A stretch of 64,000 nucleotides of DNA from Microcystis wesenbergii NRERC-220 (GTDB taxonomy: Bacteria > Cyanobacteriota > Cyanobacteriia > Cyanobacteriales > Microcystaceae): contig NZ_JAVSJA010000001.1 in NCBI RefSeq assembly GCF_032027425.1, forward strand, positions 2,493,501 to 2,557,500. The letters run 5' to 3'. The notes under the pieces were generated by a model that did not search any database, had not been told where the DNA came from, and saw only the letters and a list, made by a program, of their open reading frames with translations. Shown here in pieces: positions 34,008-42,702 of the stretch. Position numbers and translations under genes: made by a program. Every line of letters begins with the position of its first letter. Position 1 is the stretch's first letter.

Positions 34008-34305
34008 CGAAGTTTGGTTGATTGATTTTGGGATAGCAGCAAAAGTACGCCCCGCTCTTGTTGTGAGTGAACCTTATGGAGATGAGGATCGAGCTTTGAT
34101 TGGTGTGATTCCTCATACAACTAGTATCAGAGGCTCCCAATATGAGATTCAGATCGACCTTCCCTTTCTGAAAAGAAAAGGTGCCTTCCTACTTCAGGGT
34201 TTTGTAACCGTTCCTCCACCCTATTTTGTGAAAAAGCTTGGAATGCTATCGGAATCACAGATGAAATTAATTGAAAACGGGCTGAAAGATTGGCTCCGCC
34301 TTTAA
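33982..34305 (+). CDS. MazF/PemK-family mRNA interferase
   Basis: A 107-residue protein starting MGNPKPVRSEVWLIDFG; AGGAGG lies 6-11 bp upstream of this ATG, deciding it over an earlier in-frame ATG. KVRPALVVS is the MazF active-site loop region and GVIPHTTSIRGS the following strand with Ser/Thr. MazF toxins cut mRNA at short motifs. Paired with the upstream antitoxin. Confidence 0.88.
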   Translation: MGNPKPVRSEVWLIDFGIAAKVRPALVVSEPYGDEDRALIGVIPHTTSIRGSQYEIQIDLPFLKRKGAFLLQGFVTVPPPYFVKKLGMLSESQMKLIENGLKDWLRL

Positions 34306-34508
34306 TAATCGTCATATAAACCTTCGTCTTCTGGGGCATAACTATTCAGAAAAGAAGAACGAAGGCGATCGCTAACCAACGTTTTGGGCTGAATGGTGAT
34401 CACCCACTTCCCTTTACCAATTCCTTGCACAATAGAACTGGGAAGATTGAGTTGCTCCCCTTCTTCAATTTCTACTTCAAAAGCTAATTTTAATAACTGA
34501 TTTTTCAT
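34302..34508 (-). CDS. AbrB/MazE-like orphan antitoxin
   Basis: A 68-residue protein, KLAFEVEIEEGEQLNLPSSIVQ with a beta-rich core and an acidic tail (APEDEGLYDDY), similar to MazE-like antitoxins. It converges with the MazF-like gene, with stops overlapping by 4 bp, and has no toxin of its own on its strand. Confidence 0.6.
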   Translation of the reverse strand: MKNQLLKLAFEVEIEEGEQLNLPSSIVQGIGKGKWVITIQPKTLVSDRLRSSFLNSYAPEDEGLYDDY

Positions 34509-34574
34509 AAAACAAAAGCACCTATAATATTGAAAATGTTAGCACAGAGTGTAGAAGCATCAGTGATCGCCATC

Positions 34575-34712
34575 ATCAAAAGTGAAAATGACTCGGCTTG
34601 GCAATAAAGCATAAGCTAACTGTTCCTCATTCAGAAGCCCCAATCAGTGCTTTCTCTGAAGACATTGTAACATCAATCCCTCGCATCCTTAAACCTTTGG
34701 CGATCACTAATG
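34575..34712 (-). pseudogene. Decayed DUF5615 (PIN-like) toxin, copy 1
   Basis: The minus strand reads KGLRMRGIDVTMSSEKALIGASE, then one extra base shifts the frame, and the match continues EEQLAYALLPSRVIFTFDDG. This is the DUF5615 PIN-like pattern. A second decayed copy lies 0.95 kb away. Nothing else is seen in the gap 34509-34883. Confidence 0.7.
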
Positions 34713-34883
34713 ACTAACATGGTACACCCAAGAAATGTCAATTCCATCCCAACCTAAATACACCTGTAAAGAATGTTAAGTTTTTACCCCATCAAATCCT
34801 GACATTAATCCGTATTGTTTCAATTTTCGTTCAATCCTGATGTATTTCTGCTGATAACTGCTTCACTTTTCTAAAGGATTCAA

Positions 34884-35117
34884 TTATCCCACTAATCGAA
34901 AAGCAGCATCAATCGGCAATTGTAACGGTAAGGATTGATTCCAGCGTTTCGAGAAAAATAAAATCTCCAAATTCTCAATCTCCCCAGAAGTCGGATTTAG
35001 ACGAGCGACAATTTCATCCCCAATCTCCTCCGACTCTTGATCTGCATAGGGAGAACAGACATCTACATAAAGAATATCTCCCGTCGGATCATAGCGAAAA
35101 GTTAGATTTTTTTCCAT
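34884..35117 (-). CDS. DUF2283 family protein, probable antitoxin
   Basis: A 77-residue protein starting MEKNLTFRYDPTGDILYVDV, the DUF2283 hallmark, with EIGDEIVARLNPTSGEIENLEIL. Its start overlaps the end of the upstream nuclease-like gene by 16 bp. DUF2283 members often sit next to small BECR-fold toxins, suggesting an antitoxin role (inference). Confidence 0.8.
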   Translation of the reverse strand: MEKNLTFRYDPTGDILYVDVCSPYADQESEEIGDEIVARLNPTSGEIENLEILFFSKRWNQSLPLQLPIDAAFRLVG

Positions 35118-35428
35118 ACCATTATTCCCCCTGTAATTTTTCGGGCTGTGTATATAGTCACGATCCAATGACGACTAAGAGCAGATTGGGAAACCACCAC
35201 CACAATTAAAAATCGTCCCGTCCGAATCGTTGAAAACCACTTAGAAAATAACAACGCCTTTTCATCGTGATCGCTAGAACGAATTAAATCTGGATCAGCT
35301 AAAGTCTGGGCTAATTGCTCCTCATAATCGGGTAATGTCCCCGGATGGCGATCAATAATATGCTGTTCTCGCTCATCGGTTAATTCAACCTCTACCTCTA
35401 AATAACTACAGAAAAAAGACCTTGCCAA
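35102..35428 (-). CDS. BECR-fold nuclease-like toxin candidate
   Basis: A 108-residue protein. VELTDEREQHIIDRHPG, TLADPDLIRSSDHDEKALLFSKWF and HWIVTIYTARKITGG follow the phage-Barnase/EndoU/ColicinE5/RelE-like nuclease pattern, with the conserved His pair (HIIDRH) and C-terminal Thr/Arg/Lys. Likely ribonuclease partner of the downstream DUF2283 protein. Confidence 0.72.
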   Translation of the reverse strand: MARSFFCSYLEVEVELTDEREQHIIDRHPGTLPDYEEQLAQTLADPDLIRSSDHDEKALLFSKWFSTIRTGRFLIVVVVSQSALSRHWIVTIYTARKITGGIMVWKKI

Positions 35429-35523
35429 ATTTTCTTCATGTCTCCAAAACTGATCTTAAATTTAAAAACCAAAACTTAATCATCGGCGATCGCTGCTTCC
35501 AATATCAGAGACATGAAACCTGA

Positions 35524-35685
35524 AAACAACTCAGCCTTGCGACAAAGCATAAGCTAACTGTTCCTCATCAGAAGCCCCAATCAGTCCTTCCTCTGAAGAC
35601 ATTGTAACATCAATCCCTCACATTCTTAAACCTTTGGCGATCGCCTGAGAAACCCCTTCATCCAGTGCGATCGCCGATATTGTAG
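35524..35685 (-). pseudogene. Decayed DUF5615 (PIN-like) toxin, copy 2
   Basis: The minus strand reads ALDEGVSQAIAKGLRM, a stop, then GIDVTMSSEEGLIGASDEEQLAYALSQG. One in-frame stop and a missing C-terminus show decay. The 34.58-kb copy lacks this stop but has a frameshift, so the two decayed independently after duplication. Confidence 0.7.
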
Positions 35686-35715
35686 GATGCGTTACGCCAC
35701 GCTAACCCATCCTAT
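35685..35715. repeat. GGATGCGTTACGC palindromic repeat
   Basis: AGGATGCGTTACGCCACGC then TAACCCATCCT, an imperfect hairpin of a family common in cyanobacteria; another member is at about 33190. Confidence 0.6.
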
Positions 35716-35763
35716 CTTTACTGCTATAATTAGCTCCAAAGACCACCATAACCAACTAAAACC

Positions 35764-35976
35764 ATGACTCAAGCCACCTTTGCAGAAATACTAGACGCAA
35801 CCGAACAACTTCCCCCAGAAGCTCAAGAACAACTTATTCACATCTTGAAAAGTCGCCTGCGAGACCAAAAAAGAGCCGAATTAATTAAAGACATTGAAGA
35901 AGCTCAACAGGAATACGCTCAAGGTCAATGCCAATCCGCAACCCCTCAACAACTAATGGAAGAGATCCTTGCATGA
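35764..35976 (+). CDS. Antitoxin of YafQ-type module
   Basis: A 70-residue helical protein, ILDATEQLPPEAQEQLIHIL, ending QLMEEILA. The toxin start overlaps its stop (ATGA). Same layout as the module at 13.5 kb, with little sequence identity. Confidence 0.75.
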   Translation: MTQATFAEILDATEQLPPEAQEQLIHILKSRLRDQKRAELIKDIEEAQQEYAQGQCQSATPQQLMEEILA

Positions 35977-36254
35977 GTTTTGTGTTATTGCGCTCCAATG
36001 TGTTTATTAGAAACGCTCGTAAAATTATCAAAAAACAGCCTTCGTTCGCTCAAAATATTCAAGACACCTTAGAATTATTGCAAATAGACCCTTTTCAACC
36101 TAGATTAAGAACCCACAAATTAAAAGGGGAACTCAAAGAATCCTATGCTTGTAATGCAGGCTACGATTTGAGAATTATCTTTAAATTTGTTGATCATGAA
36201 AATCAGCAAGCCATTCTTTTGGAATCTCTTGGAACCCACGATGAAGTTTACTAG
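35973..36254 (+). CDS. YafQ/RelE-family toxin
   Basis: A 93-residue protein from the ATG overlapping the antitoxin stop; GGAAGAGA lies upstream. Motifs: NARKIIKKQPSFAQNIQDTL, LRTHKLKGELKESYACNAGY, DLRIIFKF and the terminal His in LGTHDEVY. Probable ribosome-dependent mRNA endonuclease. Confidence 0.84.
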   Translation: MSFVLLRSNVFIRNARKIIKKQPSFAQNIQDTLELLQIDPFQPRLRTHKLKGELKESYACNAGYDLRIIFKFVDHENQQAILLESLGTHDEVY

Positions 36255-36363
36255 GGTGATCTTGTAGATTATTTTACTATCCATATCACAATCCCAATAA
36301 CTTGGAGCGTGGCGGTGACAACAATTGGCAACTACAATAGATTGTTGTAACAGTCGTTCAGTT

Positions 36364-36639
36364 ATGGAATACCGATGGGATGAAGCAAAACGACTTACTA
36401 ATCTTCGTAAACACGGTATAGATTTTGCCGATGTTCCCGCCGTTTTCGATGGGGACATTTTAACGGTTGAAGATGATCGTCTCGATTATGGAGAGCAGCG
36501 TTTTGTTACATTGGGTTTACTAAAAGGGCGAATTATTGCCGTTGTCCATACCGAACGTGAGGATTACACTCGTATTATTTCTGCAAGAAAGGCAACGAAA
36601 TATGAACAACGAACCTACTTTAAGCAACTCTCAAACTGA
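36364..36639 (+). CDS. brnT: BrnT-family toxin
   Basis: A 91-residue protein. MEYRWDEAKRLTNLRKHGIDFADVPAVF is the BrnT signature (W-D..K...N..KHGI.F), with D-R-L-D-Y-GEQRF and RIISARKATKYE, the RISARKA motif with catalytic Arg residues. The ATG at 36364 is the family-consistent start. BrnT is a ribonuclease of type II TA modules, encoded before its antitoxin, as here. Confidence 0.92.
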   Translation: MEYRWDEAKRLTNLRKHGIDFADVPAVFDGDILTVEDDRLDYGEQRFVTLGLLKGRIIAVVHTEREDYTRIISARKATKYEQRTYFKQLSN

Positions 36640-36877
36640 TTGGCAACGATTAGACGCAATGAGCGATGAAGATATTGATTTGTCAGACTGTCCAGAAATT
36701 ACACCCGAAATGTTTGGGAGAGCCGTAGTGCGGCGAAGTGTCCCCGTAATCAGGGCCAAAGCTGAAGTTACTCTCTCCATTGATAATGATGTATTCGAGT
36801 GGTTTAAATCTCAGGGAAAAGGCTATCAAACACAGATCAATGAGTTGCTCCGAGCCTATATGGAAGCGCACCAATAA
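36602..36877 (+). CDS. brnA: BrnA-family antitoxin
   Basis: A 91-residue protein starting MNNEPTLSNSQTDWQRL and overlapping brnT by 38 bp. DEDIDLSDCPEITPEMF and VTLSIDNDVFEWFKSQGKGYQTQINELLRAYM form the BrnA ribbon-helix-helix domain. It should autoregulate the operon. Confidence 0.9.
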   Translation: MNNEPTLSNSQTDWQRLDAMSDEDIDLSDCPEITPEMFGRAVVRRSVPVIRAKAEVTLSIDNDVFEWFKSQGKGYQTQINELLRAYMEAHQ

Positions 36878-36962
36878 CCAATAAAAAATGCGATCGCTGT
36901 AGCTACTTCCACTTTCCATAATTTTTAATGTTAGAGTCGAATCGCCCCCTTTAGACTTTGCT

Positions 36963-37202
36963 ATGGGTGCGATTGAAACCACTGGTATCCTCAACACCCA
37001 AGGGCAAATTCAACTTGATCATCCTATTCCCCAAGAAAAAGATAGATTTGTGCGCGTCATTCTTTTGATGTCGGAGGATGAACTGAACGAAAAAAACTGG
37101 CTAGATACCGTTTCCCATAACCCTAGCTTTGCTTTTCTGCATGATCCCGAAGAAGATATTTATACCCTAAACGATGGACAACCGGTAAGCAATGAAGGGT
37201 AA
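36963..37202 (+). CDS. Antitoxin of PemK/MazF module
   Basis: A 79-residue protein, GAIETTGILNTQGQIQLDHPIPQ at the front (AbrB-like beta elements) and an acidic tail LHDPEEDIYTLNDG. It overlaps the toxin start by 11 bp. Confidence 0.78.
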   Translation: MGAIETTGILNTQGQIQLDHPIPQEKDRFVRVILLMSEDELNEKNWLDTVSHNPSFAFLHDPEEDIYTLNDGQPVSNEG

Positions 37203-37530
37203 AATCGTTTTAATTCAATTTCCCTTCGACGATTTATCTTCCAGTAAAGTTCGCCCTGCTTATTGCCTAACCAATCAAATTGGAGGCTATCAACACATTA
37301 TCTTTGCCCTAATTACCAGTCGTATTCCAAAAAATACCCTTCATACAGATATTATTCTGAGACCAGAAAATCCAGATTTTATGATGAGTGGTCTTCGCAA
37401 ATCGTCAGCCATCAGACTTGATCATTTAGTAAAAATTCGCTCCTCACTGGTTCAGCGTGAACTAGGCTCATTATCATTAAAAACCCAAACCTTAATTATA
37501 GATATTTTGTCCGATATTCTACGTTCCTAA
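37192..37530 (+). CDS. PemK/MazF-family toxin
   Basis: A 112-residue protein. MKGKIVLIQFPFDDLSSSKVRPA is the characteristic opening (G..V...FPF.D...SK.RP), followed by FALITSRIP and SGLRKSSAIRLDHLVKI. Full length. Last TA pair of the island. Confidence 0.88.
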   Translation: MKGKIVLIQFPFDDLSSSKVRPAYCLTNQIGGYQHIIFALITSRIPKNTLHTDIILRPENPDFMMSGLRKSSAIRLDHLVKIRSSLVQRELGSLSLKTQTLIIDILSDILRS

Positions 37531-37766
37531 AAAAATACGCTCACTGATTCCTTATTGCGGCAAGAGGAGGGATTGAATCATCGTCAAGCTTTTGAGCAGC
37601 CCAGAATTACAGAGTCAGCCTTTTGAAATTAGCTGATAGAATTAAAGAGAAAGCGAAGCAAACAGCAACTTATGCTAAAAACCAGGCAACAGTTTTTGAT
37701 GCCTTCAACCAGTCATCTTCGCTCATCAAACCATAAACAAGCAAAATTATCTGTATATTTAATCAC
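37531..37766. other. Gap with antitoxin stub
   Basis: GAAATTAGCTGATAGAATTAAAG and ATGCTAAAAACC (37673-37684) repeat the leader and first codons of the antitoxin stub at 33.58 kb, but the frame is lost right after. Nothing else is seen. Confidence 0.45.
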
Positions 37767-39578
37767 TCAATCAGAAGCTTTTACCTTTGAAATAGCAGTT
37801 TTTAAATAGGAAACTACCTCATTAATTGCTACTTCTGACGCTTTTTTACTGGCTCTTTCGACTAATTCCACCTTACCCGATTTGAGAGATTTACCCGTGA
37901 CAATGCGATAGGGAATCCCAATTAAATCCGCATCTTTGAACTTAACTCCTGCACGTTCATCCCGGTCATCTAAAAGGGTTTCAATGCCGGCTTGATTTAA
38001 CTCATTGTATAAACTTTCGGCGGTTTTTACCTGCTCGGCATCGGCTAAATTAGGAATAACCACAATCGCTTGATAGGGGGCAATAGCTACGGGCCAAATA
38101 ATACCATCTTTATCGTAGGATTGTTCTACGGCTGCCTGGGCTAAACGCGATACTCCTATGCCATAACAACCCATACAAATGGGGGTAGATTCTCCCGCTT
38201 CATTAGTATAAAAAGCATTCATAGCTTGAGAATATTTATAGCCCAATTGGAAGATATGACCGACTTCAATTCCTCTAGCACTTTGCAAGGTTTGATTAGG
38301 ATCGTGAATAGCTCGATCGCCTACCCGGGCTTTGCGTAGATCGACGATTAATTCCGGTAAGATAAAATCTTTACCCCAATTCGCCCCCACTAAATGAAAC
38401 CCCGTTTCATTAGCACCAGTGATAAAGTTTTCTAAGTCTGTCACGGTGGTATCTGCTATGCGTAAAAATTGAGGGGCGATATCGCTGGCTTTTTTGAGCA
38501 AATTATCTTCTAAGTCGGGAGCGATATAACCCAAAGGTAAGGGTTTAGTTGCCCATTTCTGTTGAGCGGCAGCATCGGGTATTTTTAAAGCCAAAATTGT
38601 TTTAGCATTGTAACGGCCCGCCTGTCTAACTAATTCATTTTGTAGTTTAACTTCGTTAACCTCTTGATCGCCGCGAATATGCAGTAAAACTAAAACAGTT
38701 ATGCCGCTATCATAAACCACTTCGTAGAGAACATTTTTGACGATAGCAGTGGCAGAACAATCGAGAAATTTAGCTAAACTTTCGATCGTGTTGGTGTTAG
38801 GAGTTTCTTTTTTAGCCAACTTTTTAAAGGGAGAAGCCACTTTATCTGCTGGCAAAGAAACGGCTTTTTCCACATTAGCCGCATACTTTTCATCGGCAGT
38901 AAATAAAACCTCATCTTCTCCGGCATCAGCTAAGACCATAAATTCTTGGGATGCGGAACCGCCAATCGCTCCAGAATCTGCTTCTACTGCCCGAAAAGCT
39001 AACCCACAACGGCGGAAAATATTGCGGTAAGCTATATCCATCGCTTGATAGGTTTTCTTTAAACATTCCTCGTCGAGATTGAAAGAATAGGCATCTTTCA
39101 TAATAAATTCCCGTCCTCGCATTAAACCAAAACGAGGGCGAATTTCATCGCGAAATTTAGTTTGAATCTGATATAAATTAACTGGTAATTGTCGATAGGA
39201 ACGAATTAAATCACGAGCGACGGCAGTAATTACTTCTTCGTGAGTCGGTCCTAATCCTAACTCCCGCTTTTGCCTGTCCGTCAGGGCAAACATAATCCCT
39301 TCTGCTTTCGTGTAGGTGTCCCAACGGCCCGATTCTTGCCAGAGTTCCGCCGGTTGCAGTTGGGGAAGTAAACATTCTTGGGCGCCGGCTTTATTCATTT
39401 CTTCCCGGACTATCTGGGAGACTTTCTGTAAAACCCGCCACATCAGGGGTAAATAGGCGTAAATGCCGCTGCCAATGCGACGAATGTAACCGGCACGGAC
39501 CAAGCATTTATGACTGGGGATTTCCGCCTCGGCCGGATCTTCCCGGAGGGTGACAAAAAGCTGTTGAGAGAGTCGCAT
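37767..39578 (-). CDS. proS: Proline--tRNA ligase
   Basis: A 603-residue class II synthetase charging tRNA-Pro. Catalytic-core pieces: [18 protein letters not shown] (motif 1 region), [25 protein letters not shown] (motif 2) and [19 protein letters not shown] (motif 3). The insertion domain (about residues 225-390) that edits mis-charged alanine is present. The C-terminal anticodon domain has [20 protein letters not shown]. Length is typical for the bacterial long form. Single gene; the sequence returns to core-type codon use here. Confidence 0.96.
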   Translation of the reverse strand: MRLSQQLFVTLREDPAEAEIPSHKCLVRAGYIRRIGSGIYAYLPLMWRVLQKVSQIVREEMNKAGAQECLLPQLQPAELWQESGRWDTYTKAEGIMFALTDRQKRELGLGPTHEEVITAVARDLIRSYRQLPVNLYQIQTKFRDEIRPRFGLMRGREFIMKDAYSFNLDEECLKKTYQAMDIAYRNIFRRCGLAFRAVEADSGAIGGSASQEFMVLADAGEDEVLFTADEKYAANVEKAVSLPADKVASPFKKLAKKETPNTNTIESLAKFLDCSATAIVKNVLYEVVYDSGITVLVLLHIRGDQEVNEVKLQNELVRQAGRYNAKTILALKIPDAAAQQKWATKPLPLGYIAPDLEDNLLKKASDIAPQFLRIADTTVTDLENFITGANETGFHLVGANWGKDFILPELIVDLRKARVGDRAIHDPNQTLQSARGIEVGHIFQLGYKYSQAMNAFYTNEAGESTPICMGCYGIGVSRLAQAAVEQSYDKDGIIWPVAIAPYQAIVVIPNLADAEQVKTAESLYNELNQAGIETLLDDRDERAGVKFKDADLIGIPYRIVTGKSLKSGKVELVERASKKASEVAINEVVSYLKTAISKVKASD

Positions 39579-40234
39579 CCTATCGATATCCTTTTGAACA
39601 GAAGACTTTCTATTATCTCATCAAAGGAGAGCGACTGCAATTATCAATTACTTGTGTTGACAAACAATAACAGCGATCAGTTTACCGATTCTCAGGTATT
39701 TCCCCTCACAACTTGAGACTGGTTGGAGAAGCATTGAACCCTAGTTCCAATTGCCTAACTCCCTTGTTCTCTACTCTAGGAAATATGAGCGTTCAGGTTG
39801 ATCGCTGTTATCGTCGTTATCGAGACAGAATGTAACTTTAACAGGGTTTACTCCTTTGTGAACTTGACCTTTATAACCTTGCCAGTCGATCTGTCAGGGA
39901 AGCTTTTTTCTTTAGCTTCAATTATTAATATAACATCGGATCGGGGCTAGAAGTCTTTTTCTTAATTAAAGTTTACATTACTGGGATCAAGGAAAAGCCT
40001 AGATGTTTTGACGCTTAACCAGTGGATAATTAGGTTATAGTTCTGGCTGCAGGGAAATTAATTTTGCACGACTACTTGTAAGCTAAAACGCATCTTAGAT
40101 GCGTTTTAGCTTATTAAGCCAACCCTACTTAAGCAATCAAACCAGGGAGGAGATTAAGGCAAAAATTAACAGGGCTACGGTGGCGGGAATGTTCAACGGA
40201 ACGATCGAGCGGCTGTTAATAGCCTTGAACTCAA
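39579..40234. other. Intergenic region with one strong palindrome
   Basis: About 650 bp without a supported gene. At 40079-40113 lies a 16-bp perfect stem (TAAGCTAAAACGCATC / GATGCGTTTTAGCTTA) with a TTA loop. It lacks a long T-run on the minus strand, but lies 120 bp after the stop of the next gene and may be its terminator. Confidence 0.55.
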
Positions 40235-41809
40235 TCAACCTCCACCACCACAACCACCACCACCACAACCACCACAACCACCACAACCGCCACTGCCGCC
40301 GCCATCACTGCCGCCACTGCCGCCACAACCGCCGCTGCCGCCATCACTGCCGCCACTGCCGCCATCACTGCCGCCACTGCCGCCATCACTGCCGCCACTG
40401 CCGCCACCACTGCCGCTACTAGCAGCGGCTATGGGAGTCAGCATTTGATACAAGTCTGCTAAAGCCATATCCGCCATCAGAACTGTTGCTCCAAACAACG
40501 CAACCGCAAGTACAAGTTCAGAATCGCTGCTATTGGCTGTTTTTAAATGTTGTAAGCGATTTGTTAAATCATTAAAAATGATCTCTCCATAACGGCTGCG
40601 CTGACGCTGTGGTTTGACAAAAAACCTTGCTCCCAAAACTAGAAGCCCAAATATACAGATGAGAAGTAAACCAACGGGCTTATCGCGAGAAATTCCCACC
40701 GCCATTTTGCACAAGCCTATTCCTAGAAGAATAACCACAATCAATGATGGATAAATTTGCGCTTTCAATGCTTGGGCATCGCTCAGAAACAAACCAAGCT
40801 GTTCTAGGCGGGAACGAATGCTATCTTTCATTCCTGTAGACTTCCGGAAAACCTGTTCAATTGCCCCATCAGTGGCCAAAATATCTTGGGCGACCGCCTT
40901 TTCTACAGGATCGGCAATAGCATCGATCTTTCCTGTCACCACCAGTTTGCCTTGTGTTTTTCTAAAAGCAAATGGTGATTTTTCTTTTAATACCTCCACA
41001 TAGCCTTGTTTTACCAAACTGGCGATTGCGGCCATAATCAGGCGATGATTGCCCCCCGCCAAGAAAGCTATCTCGTAAGTATTTAAATCAGGTTGCTGAT
41101 TTATATTACCGCTAACTAGGCACAGGGAAAAACGTAGCCAGGCTGCCAAAGCGATTCCCATTACTCCTAGGGAAATATAGAAGGTTAAAAATTCCGGACC
41201 TGTAAAATTCATTGGGTTAGGAATTTGGGAGATTATCTGACAGCTAGTTATCATCAGTGAGAGGAAGACTAAAAAGGTAAAGATGCCTATTTTTCGCAGT
41301 TGTGGTTTCAAGAAGATTGTCAAATTAGGTTTTGACAAAACCCAGCTTTGTTGACTGTTGATCCGGATAAAATGCAAATCTCGCCCGAATCGGTCTTTGG
41401 GTTTAGGCCAAATATCTATTGGAGGAATATGTCCAAAAAACTGTTCGTAACTTTCTAGCGTCTTGCTATACCAACTGCCAAATTTTAATTGCTCGGATGA
41501 ACCCCCACGAGTCGGCTCGTGATGTAATGTGGTTTGCAAAATTTTGGGACAGAACTCTTGCCAGTACAATCGCGTATAGGTCAGATGTAAATGCCAAACT
41601 TGATCGATTTGGTCGGATGGCGTGACCGGATGTCCTGCTGCAACGGCTAGAAATATAAACTTTTTGTATTCCTCGATCGCTCTCTGAGTATAGCCTAAGG
41701 ACCAGCCGTTATCTTTTGCTAATCGTTGGCTGAAAGATAATTGACTATCTGGCCGATCCAAGGCAAATGCCTGAATTCTTTTATATAGCTCTGTCTGTTG
41801 AAAGTTCAT
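40235..41809 (-). CDS. TIGR04222-like membrane protein with Gly/Cys-rich tail
   Basis: About 524 residues. The N-terminal region has a glycine-rich-domain-protein-like motif (IDQVWHLHLTYTRLYWQEFC, residues about 75-95). Membrane segments lie near residues 180-200, 220-245, 365-385 and 390-410, with a cytosolic domain between. The last 70 residues are pure GGSGGSDGGSGG and GGCGG repeats ending GCGGGG. The ATG at 41809 is favoured by AGGAACG just upstream; an ATG seven codons earlier is possible. Function unknown. The tail is encoded by a nearly perfect 9/12-bp repeat. Confidence 0.75.
   Translation of the reverse strand: MNFQQTELYKRIQAFALDRPDSQLSFSQRLAKDNGWSLGYTQRAIEEYKKFIFLAVAAGHPVTPSDQIDQVWHLHLTYTRLYWQEFCPKILQTTLHHEPTRGGSSEQLKFGSWYSKTLESYEQFFGHIPPIDIWPKPKDRFGRDLHFIRINSQQSWVLSKPNLTIFLKPQLRKIGIFTFLVFLSLMITSCQIISQIPNPMNFTGPEFLTFYISLGVMGIALAAWLRFSLCLVSGNINQQPDLNTYEIAFLAGGNHRLIMAAIASLVKQGYVEVLKEKSPFAFRKTQGKLVVTGKIDAIADPVEKAVAQDILATDGAIEQVFRKSTGMKDSIRSRLEQLGLFLSDAQALKAQIYPSLIVVILLGIGLCKMAVGISRDKPVGLLLICIFGLLVLGARFFVKPQRQRSRYGEIIFNDLTNRLQHLKTANSSDSELVLAVALFGATVLMADMALADLYQMLTPIAAASSGSGGGSGGSDGGSGGSDGGSGGSDGGSGGCGGSGGSDGGGSGGCGGCGGCGGGGCGGGG
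40240..40420. repeat. GCC-rich tandem repeat coding the Gly-rich tail
   Basis: Units of CACTGCCGC and CATCACTGCCGC in near-perfect tandem (plus-strand view), then CCACCACAACCACC at the far end. Length is prone to change by slippage in multiples of three. Confidence 0.85.
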
Positions 41810-41923
41810 CGTTCCTAATGGGCTATCCATAAACCCGGCCTCCCGAGAAAAACTGTTTCTAGTCGTTTATTTAGGCCGAAGAGGCTTAACTATGCGTTAA
41901 GTTTAAATTTCTTTACCGAAAAA

Positions 41924-42338
41924 TTGGGTTTAAAGCCTCGCCCTTTGAGGGCGACTTTATAGGATGTATGATATTAAGAATAGCGGGCAGGGTAAGCAAC
42001 CGCTTAAAAAACCCAGTCATCGCCGGATGAACGCACCGTTCGGCAAAAGCTCACGGCCGAAGCCTTGAAAACTAGAGTTATGGGGTTCTATAGGGGAATG
42101 CTCCTATAGGTAAAAATTCTCAGCACCAAGTACCAAAGAAACCAATGATTTTAGAGGTTTTGAACTGTATCGTAGGGCATACGAAAACAGGCTTCTGTAA
42201 GGTCGCGAAAGTCTGGGGAGAGAACCACCTCTGGGTTGGATTTCGCCAGGAATCTAATTCAAGTGGACTCGTTGAGCCAGAAATTCTCAGCAGTGATGCT
42301 AGAAGAATCCACGTCGTAAACGGCGTGGGGTATGTCAA
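41924..42338. mobile_element. Protein-less IS200/IS605-type element (possible omega-RNA source)
   Basis: The left end carries hairpin CGCCCTTTGAGGGCG (41939-41953), like the 11.1-kb element. The right end AGAAGAATCCACGTCG..CGGCGTGG then GTATGTCAA is typical of the terminal hairpin of TnpB-carrying IS200/IS605 elements. Between them lie 350 non-coding bases with further hairpins (CTATAGGGG / CTCCTATAG at 42088-42109). Neither TnpA nor TnpB is encoded, so mobility would depend on enzymes supplied elsewhere. Confidence 0.6.
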
Positions 42339-42702
42339 AAAAAGCTGGATGCCAACTATCCCTCTTTCATCCCAAAGATAGAGCAAATATTCTCAACAAT
42401 CAAACTCAGTCATCTGGGCAATAAGTCTCGGAAACCGAAAAGAAAGTTGAGGAAAGTGACAGAACCGGTTAGGTGAAGATAAAATACCAGTGGTCGCTTT
42501 AATATCACCTGAATAGTCGGTTTTTTGTGTCTTTCCCGAGACTATCGGCTGCTACCACTGGTTTGCTGTTGTTTGTTGTTGTAATCCGAGGAAATATAGT
42601 TCTTGCGTTCCCAAGCGCCTGAACTGCATTTGTCTCTATAGTAAAAATTGTAACAGACAATACCCATTTTGTGTAAAAAAAAGTAAACAATTTGGTAAAA
42701 AA
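42339..42702. other. Intergenic region with long inverted repeat
   Basis: ACCAGTGGT (about 42488) and ACCACTGGT (about 42555) enclose GAATAGTCGG / CCGAGACTATC, which can form a long two-part stem. No gene is recognised. A small structured RNA or a two-way terminator before the RqcH gene 3' end are both possible. Confidence 0.4.

Noticed and set aside
40099..40422. His/Arg-rich plus-strand frame
   Set aside because: It is the complement of the GGSDGG-coding repeat.
42145..42381. 78-codon frame in the IS200/IS605-like element
   Set aside because: Overlaps the right-end structural region; not TnpB-like in any frame.
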